DNA from: Flavobacteriales bacterium
GTDB taxonomy: Bacteria; Bacteroidota; Bacteroidia; Flavobacteriales_F; PHOS-HE28
DNA length: 64,000 bases
Direction of reading: 5' to 3'
NCBI GenBank assembly: GCA_020635725.1
Contig: JACJZF010000001.1
Span: forward strand, 434,001-498,000
Positions 8,284 to 18,805 of this stretch are shown here, piece after piece. Positions within the stretch are counted from its first letter, which is position 1. Each line of letters opens with the position of its first letter. Below the pieces are notes generated by a model. The model was not told the DNA's origin. It saw only the letters and a list, made by a program, of their open reading frames with translations, and ran no database searches. The translations under genes and the position numbers were made by a program.

Positions 8284-10764
8284 TCAGCGCAGCACGGTGA
8301 TGTGGCCGGCATGTTCCTCGCCATCGTTCAGCATGAGCACGTAGTAGTAGGTGCCATCGGGCAGGTCATCCGCCTTCCACTGGTTGCGGTAGTTCCTGGC
8401 TTCGTACACCTTGTTGCCCCAGCGCCCGTAGATGGTGAGCTCGTTGCTCCAGTACTCGATGTTGTCGATCACGAAGTAATCGTTCATGTTGTCGCCGTTG
8501 GGCGAGATCACGTTCGGGATGGTGATGTCCGGGGGGTAGATGTAGAAGACCGACCGCACCGTATCCATGCATCCCGCATCAGTGGTCACCACCAAGGTGA
8601 CGAGGTAGTCCCCCGGATTCTGGAAATACTGCGTGGGCGATTGCAGATTGCTGGCCCCGATGGCGCCGAAGGTCCAGTCCCAGGCAACGATGCTGCCGCC
8701 GCTCACGGTGCTCAGGTCCGTGAAATCGATGGTGGAGTTCATGGGCTGCGGGGAGAGCGGATCGGTGCTGAATGCGGCCGTTGGGTTGGAGGCCACCACC
8801 ACCACGAACGGATCCGATGTGCCGGTGCATCCTTCCGCGGAAACCACGGTTACGGTATACACGCCGGTGCCCACGGCGATGCTCGGATCGATGGATTCGT
8901 TGGACCAGAGGTACGATGCGTAGGGCTCCGCGGTCATCAGCGTTGCAGGCAATCCGTCGCAGCTCAATGAGGGCCCGGTGATCACGGGGGTGGGATCGGG
9001 AGCGAGCAAGACTTGGAATGGGTCGGAGGTCAGCGGGCAGTTCCCGTAAGCCACGGTCACCGTGTAGGTGCCCGTGTCGGTTTCGATGCTGGGCGTGGTG
9101 AAACCGCCGGGAAGCCAGAGGTAGGTATCGTATCCGGCCGGCGCGTCGAGGTTGGCGAGGTCGTCGCCGCACACGGCCTGGTCGCCGGTGATGACGATCG
9201 GCCCTTGCGGGCTGGGCGTCACCGTCACCGTCATGGAACTATCGTACACGCAACCGAAATCGTCCGTCACATGAAAGGTGTAGGTATAGGTCCCGGGCTC
9301 GGCGCCGAGCATGGTGGCCACAAGCGGGGTCGTTGGGTCGATGTTCACATCGGGCCCGCTCCACCAGGCGCTGTCCAGCGTGGAAAGGCCCAGGTCCGGC
9401 GTGTAGGAGGTCAGGTCCGGGTAGAGGTCCGGTGCGAAGTCGATGTGCCAGGCGCAGATGAAGCCATCGTCCGCGCCCCAGAGATCGGCCACGTTGAAGG
9501 TCCACGTGCCGTTCAGCGGGCAGCCGATCAGCTGCGACATGGGGAAGAGGCTCTCGTAGGTGCCGGCGGGAAGCGGGCTGGTGAACGCGTTATCGGCCCA
9601 TGTGCCGTTGGTCGCGGAAGGCGACCAGCAGTAGTCCCAGCAGATGCCCGGGGTGGGCGGGTCGGTCTCCCCATCCAAGGCATCGCCGATGAAGGTGCCG
9701 CCGCCGCCTTGCTGATGGAAGATGACCGATTGGCCGTTCGGGCAGGTGATGTTGATGACCAGATCACCCATGAAGCTGTGCTCCATGCTTACGCACACGC
9801 CCAGCAGGTCGTTGATGTCGGTGAGGATGGCGCCCGGCTCCAGTTGGGTGAAGGTGAGCGAGGTGCTGAAACCCGCGCTCTGATCATCGGGCAGATAGAT
9901 GCCGTTCCCGAAATCCGCCTGCGGAATATCCGTCCACGTGGTGGGTGCCACGCCCGTGGCATCCAAGGTCACGCTCTGCCCCTGGCAGATGGTGGTATCC
10001 GCGATGGCCGTGTTGCTGAAATCAGGTGTGGTGCTCACCCATACACGCAGGTCCACCCGGTTGGTGCTGTTGCATTCATTATCGTCGGTGAGGTAGACCT
10101 GAACGATGTACTCACCGGGTTCCACGAAGCTGTGGGAGACCACCGGGCCGCTCAGGCTATCGACCTCCCCGTCGTCGAAATCCCACTTGTATTCAGCAAT
10201 GCTGAACCCGTCGGCTGCCGTGGACGCGGAGGCGTCGAACACCAGCGCCTCATTCTGGCAGATCAAGGCGGGCTGCAGCGGTTCTGTCGTGATCGACGCG
10301 AAGGCCAAGGGTGGCTCGCAGGGCTCATAGCAGGTGATGTAGGCGGCGAAGTCGCCGACACCGGTCTCGTTGCTCGACCACACCACCGTGAGGCAGCCCG
10401 TGGGGTTGCCGAAGCTCGCGGAAACGATCCCCGGGCTGTTGCCGCCGACCCAGGTCCCCAGGAGCGGGGCGTTGGTGTCGCTGCCATCGTAGATGCTCAT
10501 CTGGTCGATGGGCGCCGTGCCCTCAGTGGACAACGAGAAGGCCACGAACTGCAGGGAGATGGCCTCGCCTTGGCCTTGCGTGGTCGGGCAGATCGTGGTG
10601 GTGAAGGATTCGTTGTTCCCGTACGGAGACTGGCTCTCGCCACCCGTATCCAGCAACGAGGCCTGGCAGGTGATGATGTTGGGTTCCGCGATGGTGAAGG
10701 ACTTCTGCGCCAAGCCCCGATACGGGATGGCCAGGGTCAGTACAGACAGCAATGCGATTCTCAT
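8284..10764 (-). CDS. Secreted PKD / P-domain protein with CHU_C C-terminal domain
   Basis: 826 residues from the ATG at 10764 (MRIALLSVLTLAIPYRGLAQ, signal peptide). Order: a CUB-like cysteine-containing region ending near CYEPC; a PKD-type repeat (YKWDFDDGEVD); a proprotein-convertase P-domain-like segment (SMEHSFMGDLVINITCPNG, then LNGTWTFNVADLWGADDG); Ig/PKD-like repeats; and a CHU_C domain (IPNVISPNGDNMNDYFVIDN ... DGTYYYVLMLNDG). It is a predicted T9SS-exported surface protein of unknown ligand. The last ~250 residues are closely similar to the neighbouring gene 10857-13016, so the two are tandem paralogues. The upstream extension of the frame to 10833 lacks a signal peptide. Confidence 0.88.
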   Translation of the reverse strand: MRIALLSVLTLAIPYRGLAQKSFTIAEPNIITCQASLLDTGGESQSPYGNNESFTTTICPTTQGQGEAISLQFVAFSLSTEGTAPIDQMSIYDGSDTNAPLLGTWVGGNSPGIVSASFGNPTGCLTVVWSSNETGVGDFAAYITCYEPCEPPLAFASITTEPLQPALICQNEALVFDASASTAADGFSIAEYKWDFDDGEVDSLSGPVVSHSFVEPGEYIVQVYLTDDNECNSTNRVDLRVWVSTTPDFSNTAIADTTICQGQSVTLDATGVAPTTWTDIPQADFGNGIYLPDDQSAGFSTSLTFTQLEPGAILTDINDLLGVCVSMEHSFMGDLVINITCPNGQSVIFHQQGGGGTFIGDALDGETDPPTPGICWDYCWSPSATNGTWADNAFTSPLPAGTYESLFPMSQLIGCPLNGTWTFNVADLWGADDGFICAWHIDFAPDLYPDLTSYTPDLGLSTLDSAWWSGPDVNIDPTTPLVATMLGAEPGTYTYTFHVTDDFGCVYDSSMTVTVTPSPQGPIVITGDQAVCGDDLANLDAPAGYDTYLWLPGGFTTPSIETDTGTYTVTVAYGNCPLTSDPFQVLLAPDPTPVITGPSLSCDGLPATLMTAEPYASYLWSNESIDPSIAVGTGVYTVTVVSAEGCTGTSDPFVVVVASNPTAAFSTDPLSPQPMNSTIDFTDLSTVSGGSIVAWDWTFGAIGASNLQSPTQYFQNPGDYLVTLVVTTDAGCMDTVRSVFYIYPPDITIPNVISPNGDNMNDYFVIDNIEYWSNELTIYGRWGNKVYEARNYRNQWKADDLPDGTYYYVLMLNDGEEHAGHITVLR
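8360..8400. repeat. Copy A of a 41-base direct repeat inside tandem CHU_C genes
   Basis: Matches 10933-10973 at 40 of 41 positions. It encodes the conserved ARNYRNQWKADDLPD part of the CHU_C domains of the two paralogues. Confidence 0.85.
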
Positions 10765-10856
10765 GCGTTCGCGTATTTCCGACCGGCCAACAAGGCCGAA
10801 CGAGGTCGGTGCGAACTTGAGCTCTCGCACCATTTCGAAAAAGTTCAGCCGCGAGC

Positions 10857-13016
10857 TCAGCGCAGCACGGTCAGGTGGCCTTTCAGCTCATCGCCGTCGC
10901 TCAGGGTCAGCACATAGTAATAGGTGCCGTCAGGCAGGTCATCCGCCTTCCACTGGTTCCGGTAGTTCCTGGCACTGTACACCTCGGCGCCCCAACGGTC
11001 GAAGATGCTGAGCTCATTGCTCCAGTATTCGATGTTGTCGATCACCAGGTAGTCATTCGAATTATCGCCATTGGGCGAGATCACGTTCGGCACCGATACG
11101 CCTGGCGGCAGGATCACGAACTCCCCTTGGAAGGTGGCGGTGCAGCCATCGGCCGTGGTCACCGTGAGGGTGATGGGATACTGGCCGGGCGCCGTGAATG
11201 CCTGGGTCGGGTTGGGGCCGTTTCCCACGCCGGCATTCCCGAAGACCCATTGCCACGAGACGATCGATCCACCCTCTACCGTGCTCTGGTCGTTGAAGGT
11301 GACCACCGCGCTATTCACTTGCGGCGATGCCGGGTCGGTTAAATAGAAGGCAGTGGGATCATTGGCCACCACGACGGAGAAGGGCAGCGATTCTCCCACG
11401 CAGCCATCATCGGAGGTCACCGACACGGTGTAATCTCCGGTGCCTACCGTGATGCTCGGGTCGCCCGATCCGTTAGACCAGCTGTACGCCGAGAAGGACT
11501 CGGTGGTGCTGAGCACGACCGGGGTTCCGCCGCAGCTGAAATTCGATCCGGTGATCACCGGCGAGGGGCGCGGCACCTCCGTGACCACGAAGGGCAACGA
11601 GGTGAGCGAGCATTCGCCGCCGTTGGTCACGGTTACCGTGTAGGTGCCCGGCTCGTACACCGATACGTTGGGACCTACCGAGCCGAAGCTCCATTCATAC
11701 GTGTCGTAGAGCGGCAGTACGTTCAGGTAGGCTACGCCCTCTTCGCAGAAGAAGGCATCGCCATAGATCACCGGAGGCTCGCCAGGTGCCGGTATCACTT
11801 GTACCACGAAGGTGAGCGAGGTAACGCCTTCCGGGGTGCCGGTATCCGTACCGGTGATGGTTACAGTATGGAAACCGATGTCAGCCAAGCTGGCCACGAT
11901 GGTTCCGGCGATGTTGGCGGTGATGCCGGTGGTCTGCGTGGTGATGGTGAAACTGCTGAGGCCGCCGCCATCGACGGTGATGCTCGTGGTCTGATCAGGC
12001 TCCGGGCTGTAGAATTCAGCACCGAAATCGAAGGTCTCGCTATCGCACAGGCGAATGGTGTCGCAGAGCACGTTGCCGCTCACCAATGGCGGGATGTTCG
12101 CGATCGGAGTGACCGTGGAGAACACGAAGGAGCGGTAGTCCAGCCAGCTTACCCCATCATTGGCGCCGATCGGGCCATCGTAGTCCGTGCCCTCATGGTC
12201 GAAGGTGCCGATCTGGATGTACGAGACACCATCGCCGAGGTTGGCGCCCACCACCGCCGGGATCCCGCCGAAGCCATTGACGCCCTGCGACGCATCGCCG
12301 GTGGTCCAGGTCATGTCCTGGTAGTTGAAGCACACGTTGTTGCCGATGCCGATCAGCGGGTCGGTGCCATCGGTGATGATCAGCTGGAAGGTGTTGCGCA
12401 GGTCGCCGTGCGTATTGTAATAGCCGACGCTGTCCCAGGTCACCACCATCCGGTGGTCATCCACGCAATAGCTCACCACGCCCAGTTCGTTGTTCGGGTC
12501 GCCGGTGTCCACATCACCCCAGAAGGGCGCAACCATCACGAAGGCGTTGTTCGGGAACGGGTTGGCCGAGAAGGTGCCATAGGCGGCATCGAAGGTGACG
12601 TTGCCGTTGTTGTTGATCCAGAGCGAGGTGTATTCCTGGCCGTACAGATTGAAGGTGAAGGGCAGGCTCACTTGCAGGCTGGGCAGATCATCATGCGGCG
12701 CGAATGCTTGCGTGCATGGGGTGGGGTCCTGCCAGAGGTCGCATGAGCCCAAGCTCCCGCCCTTCGGGCGAACCACTTGGGTGCGCGTGCGCGGAAGCGC
12801 CACGGAATAGCTCCCTTCGCGCAGCGTAACGCGATCCGGAATCACTTCGCCCTGAGCCTTCATTCGGTCATACTCCGCCGCATCGAGCACCAGCGGTTCT
12901 TGAGCCATCGCCGGCAGGGCCATGCCCAAGGCGCCAAGCAGGAACATGCCGGAACTGAAACGAGCGAAGCCGGAGAAGGAGTGAGCCACTGCTGCTTTCA
13001 TGGTGATCAAGGTCAT
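10857..13016 (-). CDS. Secreted NIDO-domain protein with PKD repeats and CHU_C C-terminal domain
   Basis: 719 residues. The start at 13016 gives MTLITMKAAVAHSF followed by a hydrophobic segment ending MALPAMAQ (signal peptide); it lies 25 bases after a TAGCTTCG box. An ATG at 13001 is the alternative. Residues ~95-320 resemble a nidogen extracellular (NIDO) domain: LWINNNGNVTFDAAYGTF, then VAPFWGDVDTGD and FQLIITDG. Cadherin/Ig-like and PKD repeats follow, then CHU_C (VPNVISPNGDNSNDYLVIDN). It is predicted to be a surface adhesin exported by T9SS. The C-terminal ~250 residues are paralogous to gene 8284-10764. The gene follows the CHU_C-containing anti-sigma gene on the same strand. Confidence 0.88.
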   Translation of the reverse strand: MTLITMKAAVAHSFSGFARFSSGMFLLGALGMALPAMAQEPLVLDAAEYDRMKAQGEVIPDRVTLREGSYSVALPRTRTQVVRPKGGSLGSCDLWQDPTPCTQAFAPHDDLPSLQVSLPFTFNLYGQEYTSLWINNNGNVTFDAAYGTFSANPFPNNAFVMVAPFWGDVDTGDPNNELGVVSYCVDDHRMVVTWDSVGYYNTHGDLRNTFQLIITDGTDPLIGIGNNVCFNYQDMTWTTGDASQGVNGFGGIPAVVGANLGDGVSYIQIGTFDHEGTDYDGPIGANDGVSWLDYRSFVFSTVTPIANIPPLVSGNVLCDTIRLCDSETFDFGAEFYSPEPDQTTSITVDGGGLSSFTITTQTTGITANIAGTIVASLADIGFHTVTITGTDTGTPEGVTSLTFVVQVIPAPGEPPVIYGDAFFCEEGVAYLNVLPLYDTYEWSFGSVGPNVSVYEPGTYTVTVTNGGECSLTSLPFVVTEVPRPSPVITGSNFSCGGTPVVLSTTESFSAYSWSNGSGDPSITVGTGDYTVSVTSDDGCVGESLPFSVVVANDPTAFYLTDPASPQVNSAVVTFNDQSTVEGGSIVSWQWVFGNAGVGNGPNPTQAFTAPGQYPITLTVTTADGCTATFQGEFVILPPGVSVPNVISPNGDNSNDYLVIDNIEYWSNELSIFDRWGAEVYSARNYRNQWKADDLPDGTYYYVLTLSDGDELKGHLTVLR
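10933..10973. repeat. Copy B of a 41-base direct repeat inside tandem CHU_C genes
   Basis: 40 of 41 identical to 8360-8400 in the same orientation, 2.6 kb apart. Recombination between the copies would fuse the two CHU_C genes. Confidence 0.85.
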
Positions 13017-13041
13017 TCTGTACAGTCCGTGAGAAGGGCGA

Positions 13042-13049
13042 CGAAGCTA
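13042..13049 (-). promoter_or_regulatory. Predicted -7 promoter box of gene 10857-13016
   Basis: TAGCTTCG on the minus strand, 25 bases upstream of the ATG at 13016 and just after the stop of the anti-sigma gene. Confidence 0.45.
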
Positions 13050-13059
13050 CTAAGAGCCT

Positions 13060-14115
13060 TCAATTCATGATGTTACGGTTCAGCCAGACCACCTGGCCCT
13101 TGGACACGACACGCTCATCCATGGTGGTGAGTTCCACCGCTACGAGGTAGTAGCCATCCTCGCAGTTCGCGCCGGTCCACTCATCGGAAAGGCTGTTCGA
13201 GCTGAATACCAGCTGATTGGTCTTCATGGAATACACACGTACCAAGGTGCGCAGCCAGCCCGTCTTGGGTTCGATCCGGTAGGTCTCGTTCTGCACGTCG
13301 CCATTCGGGGTGAACACGTTGGGCATGTACAGTTTCACTTCCTCCCGCACCGGAGGTTCTTCGGCGGTGGTCGGGGCGGGGGCCTGAGATTCAGCAGGTT
13401 GCCCTTGCTCGGGAGCGGCATTCGGCAGGCGCTGTGAATCGGAGACATCCTTGCGCACCTGTTCGGCCAGGTCGCTGATGATGCTCTCGACCAGTTCAGG
13501 GTTGCTGTCTCGGACCATTTCGATGGCCGGCTCGGTCACGGGCTCTGCGAGGGTCTCGCCCGCATGGCTCCTTTGCGGGTTACCCGAGGAGCGGGCGATC
13601 ACCACGGCTGGAATCGGGTTGCCCGGCTGTGCCGAGGCCGTTGCCGCGTGCTCTTCGACGGCTACCGTGGACGATTGTTCCGGTGCGGAAGCAGGTTCAA
13701 CCGCAGGTGCCGGAATCGCGGCTTCCTTCACAGAAGCGGTTTCCTGAACGTGCTCGGCAACCGCAGGCCTGGTGGAATCGGCGGGGTCGGCTCGAAGGGC
13801 CCACACCAGGGCTCCCGCAGCCACCACTCCGGCTACGCCTGCTGCCACCCAACCGAAGCCGCTGAGGAAGCCGCCGCCAGCCGCTGCGCCATGCCCAAGC
13901 TGGCTGCTGATGGCTTGCCAGGCCGAAGGGTCCACATCGACCTGGTGCTCCTCGAAACGCTCCCGGAAGAGCTCATTCACCGCATCGGTGGCCGGTGCCG
14001 CGGTAAGCAGCCGGGCTTCAATCACCTGCCAGGTGGCAGGGTCCACCGGGGCCTCGTGGCCCTCGAAGCGCTCGCGCAGCAGGTGGCTCAGGCTATCCTT
14101 CATGGTCATGTGCAT
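13060..14115 (-). CDS. Predicted anti-sigma factor: duplicated N-terminal motif, one membrane segment, periplasmic CHU_C domain
   Basis: Up to 351 residues; ATGs at 14115, 14109 and 14103 are all possible and all overlap the end of the sigma factor gene. Residues 11-35 and 49-73 are two copies of a motif of the form LxRERFExHxxxVDPxxWQxI. A single hydrophobic segment lies at ~83-107, then a ~150-residue Pro/Ala/Glu-rich linker, then residues ~261-351 form a CHU_C domain (MPNVFTPNGDVQNETYRIEP ... DEWTGANCEDGYYLVAVEL). Topology is inferred as N-terminus in the cytoplasm and CHU_C outside. The overlap with an ECF sigma gene and the single membrane pass suggest an anti-sigma factor. The anti-sigma role is inference; no zinc-binding HxxxCxxC motif is present. 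Confidence 0.72.
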   Translation of the reverse strand: MHMTMKDSLSHLLRERFEGHEAPVDPATWQVIEARLLTAAPATDAVNELFRERFEEHQVDVDPSAWQAISSQLGHGAAAGGGFLSGFGWVAAGVAGVVAAGALVWALRADPADSTRPAVAEHVQETASVKEAAIPAPAVEPASAPEQSSTVAVEEHAATASAQPGNPIPAVVIARSSGNPQRSHAGETLAEPVTEPAIEMVRDSNPELVESIISDLAEQVRKDVSDSQRLPNAAPEQGQPAESQAPAPTTAEEPPVREEVKLYMPNVFTPNGDVQNETYRIEPKTGWLRTLVRVYSMKTNQLVFSSNSLSDEWTGANCEDGYYLVAVELTTMDERVVSKGQVVWLNRNIMN

Positions 14116-14650
14116 AGGGCGCCGCCGCCTCTTTGGGCAGCAGCTTGCGCAGGTAGGCCCGCGCTTTCATGAATTGCGATTTGGAGGTGTTCTCCGAGAT
14201 GCCGAGCTGCTCGGCGATCTCCTTGTGGGCGAAACCCTCGATGGCGAAGAGGTTGAAGACCGTGCGGTAGCCCGGGGGCAGCGCTTGGATCAACTCCATC
14301 AGCTCATCCGTGGTCATGGTGGTGAGCACCTGCTCATCGGCTTGGTGCAGGTGTTCCGCCTCGGTCAGGTCCACGCTGTGGTCATAGGGCTTGTTCCGGC
14401 GGATATGATCCAGCGCCGTGTTCACCATGGTGCGCGCGATCCATCCGCCAAGGGGGCCGTCGCCGCGGTAGTGACCCATCTTCTGGAAGACCTTCACGAA
14501 GCCGTCCTGGAGCATGTCCTGGGCCTGTTCCCGGTTGCCGGCGTATCGCATGCAGATGCTCATCATCTTCCGTGCATAGGTCTTGTACAGCCCCTTCTGT
14601 GCGATGGGGTCGCCAGCGATGCATCCTGCAACGAGCTGTTCATCTGTCAT
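14093..14650 (-). CDS. ECF-type RNA polymerase sigma factor
   Basis: 185 residues. Region 2 is seen as DPIAQKGLYKTYARKMMSIC with AQDMLQDGFVKVFQKMGHYR and WIARTMVNTALDHIRRNK; region 4 as LPPGYRTVFNLFAIEGFAHK followed by EIAEQLGISENTSKSQF. No sigma region 3 is present, as expected for the ECF group. It should direct RNA polymerase to a small regulon. It overlaps the downstream membrane-bound anti-sigma candidate by 11-23 bases depending on that start, and lies between genes for CHU_C surface proteins, which are therefore candidate targets. Confidence 0.92.
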   Translation of the reverse strand: MTDEQLVAGCIAGDPIAQKGLYKTYARKMMSICMRYAGNREQAQDMLQDGFVKVFQKMGHYRGDGPLGGWIARTMVNTALDHIRRNKPYDHSVDLTEAEHLHQADEQVLTTMTTDELMELIQALPPGYRTVFNLFAIEGFAHKEIAEQLGISENTSKSQFMKARAYLRKLLPKEAAAPYAHDHEG

Positions 14651-14741
14651 GGCCTACCGGATGATGATGCGGACCGGGTCGTGGAAGTTGCCTGAAGGCC
14701 CGGTATTCGTGACGAATCGCAAGGTACGCCGTGCCGAAGGG

Positions 14742-16862
14742 CTATTGCACCAGGGTAACGCTGCCGTAGAGCTCCAGCTTATCCGCGGAATGGCTGGGGA
14801 GCGTTTCCAAGCGCCACACGTAAACGCCTTGCGGAGCCGTTTGGCCATGCACCGTTCCATCCCAGCCCTCGCCGGGGTCCGTTGTGCTGAAGATCAGCTC
14901 GCCCCAGCGGTTGAAGACCTGGAAGAGGTGGTCTTCCGAGACCGTGTTGAGCACGCGGGGGAAGTACTTGTCGTTGAGGCCATCGCCGTTGGGCGTGAAG
15001 GCGTTCGGTGAGAAGATCGAGGGCACTTCGATATCGAACTGTTGGCAGAGGGTATCCACGCAGCCGTAGCGGTCCACCACGTTCAGGCACATCACATGAC
15101 TGGAGGCCAGCGCATCGGGGAACCACTGCTGGTCGCGCATCCCTTCACCATGGGGCACCAGGTCCAGGGTCCAGCCGTAATGCACGTTGTCATCATCCAA
15201 GGCGGTGAAGAAGAGGGTGCTGTTGCCCACTGATCCCGGGTTGGGCGAGATCACGAAATCAGCCTCAGGAGCGGGCACCACATGTATGGCATGCGGCTTC
15301 AACAGGGCATCGGTGCAGCCCAGCGGGGAGGTCACGGTGAGCTGTACCGGATAATCGCCCGGCTGGTCGTAGAGGTGGATGAGGCTGTTGCAGTCCAGCG
15401 CGCTGGTGCCATCGCCGAAGAGCCAGGTGCAGGCGGCGCCGATGTCTTCCGGCGGGGTGTCGTTGGAGAGCATCACCTCCAGCGGCGCGCAGCCCGAATC
15501 CGGCTCGGCCGAGAAGGCTACGCGCGGCAAGGGGTTGATCTGCACATGCACCAGTCCGGTATCTACAAGGTGGGTGCAGGCGCCGGTGCCCAGCACCACG
15601 TAGGCGTAATCGCCGCTGAGGTCCACGGCGGGGTTGATGATGCCGCTGTGCGGTTTGGGTTCCGGGTCGAACCAGTGACCATCGGCGTCGGGTGAGCCGC
15701 CCAGGAGCGGGAAGAGCGGCACAGCAGGGTCGTTCGCGCAGCGCGTCAGGGTCGCATCCTCGCCGGCCCATGGTTCAGGGTCCACCGAGAGCGTGATGCT
15801 GCTGCTTTGCGACAAGCAAGGTGCATCGGGCACCACGGTGTACGTGTAGCTGCCGGTCAGGTCCGCCGCGGCGTCGAACGTGCCTGTGCTCGCCGCACCA
15901 TCGGGACCGGTCCAGCTTCCTCCCGGATCCGGGCTGCCGCCCAGGCTGGAGAGCAGGTCCAGAGGCGGCGCATCGGCACAGAGCGTGAGGCTGGCATCGG
16001 AGCCGCTGCTCAAGTTGTAGGAGATGTCCACGTTGACCGTAGCCGTTACCGTGGGACAGCCGGCCAATGCCTCGGTGACCGCGTAGGTGTAAATGCCTTC
16101 CATGCCTGTTGCCGGGATCACGCTGCCATCGCTGGTGTTGCCGGTCGGGTCGGTCCATGTGCCGCCTGCATCCGGGGTGCCCCCGAGCAGCGCGAAGAGG
16201 TCGATGGTGGCGTAATCCTCGCAGACCACGATCGCGCCGGGCAATCCGGCATCGGCTTGGCAGGCTTGCACGGTGGCCGAGAGCAAGGGGTTGAGGTCGC
16301 CGGTGCATCCGGATGCCCCCCATGAACCCGTTTCGCTGTCGCCAAAAACGTTGGCCGTCATGCTCAGATCCAGGCCATTCACGCATGCCGGACCCGTCGG
16401 AACGGCCACGCTCCAGCAGAACTGGAAGTTGCAGGGGCCGTTCACGTAATCCCCGTAGTTGTTGCCGGGGATCCCATCGTTGTTCAGGTCGAAGAAGAAG
16501 CCCGGCCCCACCGGCCCCACGGCCGATCCGGAGGTGCCATTGTCCATCAGGAACCAGCCCCAGGTGCCGGCGCTTCCGCCTTGCGTCGGGGAGATCACCG
16601 TAGCGGTCAGGCTGCTCGCGTCCCAGCCGGGCCCCAGCACGGGCACCACCCCGTGGATCCAGTTGGAGTTGGAGGTGTTCCAGTTCGAGATCGTAAGGCA
16701 GAAGGTGACCACCTGCCCGCAGGAATACTGGCCGTTCACGGGCAGCGGCGATGCGGTGAAGTCATACGACACCAGGCAAGGCTGCGCGCTGCCCGAAACG
16801 GGCCAGGCGAACACGGCCAAGGCCAGCAATCGGGCCATCCGCAGGACAACGGAGCGTGTCAT
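14742..16862 (-). CDS. Secreted repeat protein with PKD and CHU_C C-terminal domains
   Basis: 706 residues with a signal peptide (hydrophobic MARLLALAVFAWPVSGSAQ within the first ~27 residues; starts at 16862 or 16838). A cysteine-containing N-terminal domain is followed by three tandem repeats of about 75 residues, each with the pattern LLGGxPDxGGxWxxP ... GxYxYxV. A PKD domain follows (CTWLFGDGTSALDCN), then CHU_C (SIFSPNAFTPNGDGLNDKYF ... VFNRWGELIFSTTD). It is a T9SS-exported surface protein of unknown function. It is the first gene of the minus-strand block that continues into the sigma/anti-sigma pair; 91 bases separate it from the sigma gene. Confidence 0.87.
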   Translation of the reverse strand: MTRSVVLRMARLLALAVFAWPVSGSAQPCLVSYDFTASPLPVNGQYSCGQVVTFCLTISNWNTSNSNWIHGVVPVLGPGWDASSLTATVISPTQGGSAGTWGWFLMDNGTSGSAVGPVGPGFFFDLNNDGIPGNNYGDYVNGPCNFQFCWSVAVPTGPACVNGLDLSMTANVFGDSETGSWGASGCTGDLNPLLSATVQACQADAGLPGAIVVCEDYATIDLFALLGGTPDAGGTWTDPTGNTSDGSVIPATGMEGIYTYAVTEALAGCPTVTATVNVDISYNLSSGSDASLTLCADAPPLDLLSSLGGSPDPGGSWTGPDGAASTGTFDAAADLTGSYTYTVVPDAPCLSQSSSITLSVDPEPWAGEDATLTRCANDPAVPLFPLLGGSPDADGHWFDPEPKPHSGIINPAVDLSGDYAYVVLGTGACTHLVDTGLVHVQINPLPRVAFSAEPDSGCAPLEVMLSNDTPPEDIGAACTWLFGDGTSALDCNSLIHLYDQPGDYPVQLTVTSPLGCTDALLKPHAIHVVPAPEADFVISPNPGSVGNSTLFFTALDDDNVHYGWTLDLVPHGEGMRDQQWFPDALASSHVMCLNVVDRYGCVDTLCQQFDIEVPSIFSPNAFTPNGDGLNDKYFPRVLNTVSEDHLFQVFNRWGELIFSTTDPGEGWDGTVHGQTAPQGVYVWRLETLPSHSADKLELYGSVTLVQ

Positions 16863-16868
16863 GACAGG

Positions 16869-16876
16869 GGAAGTTA
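16869..16876 (-). promoter_or_regulatory. Possible -7 promoter box of gene 14742-16862
   Basis: TAACTTCC on the minus strand, one base off TAnnTTnG, ending 6 bases before the ATG at 16862. Confidence 0.35.
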
Positions 16877-16977
16877 GGTAATCTGATGATGGATGTCCTG
16901 CCGTAATGGTTGCTTCCTTGAGCCCGCCAGCGCGGCGCCCACCCTATTCGGGAACCGCTGGGCAGCCGGCAAAGGGC

Positions 16978-16985
16978 TACTTTCG
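16978..16985 (+). promoter_or_regulatory. Predicted -7 promoter box of lepA
   Basis: TACTTTCG, 27 bases upstream of the lepA ATG. A short GGCCC/GGGCC inverted repeat lies just after it, between the box and the start codon. Confidence 0.5.
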
Positions 16986-17012
16986 CGGCCCGTTTCGAGG
17001 GCCCCGTTCCCC

Positions 17013-18800
<1,788 letters not shown>

Positions 18801-18805
18801 GTCCC

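Noticed and set aside
16986..17012. GGCCC/GGGCC hairpin in the lepA leader as a regulatory structure
   Set aside because: Only five pairs in very GC-rich sequence; no evidence beyond chance complementarity.
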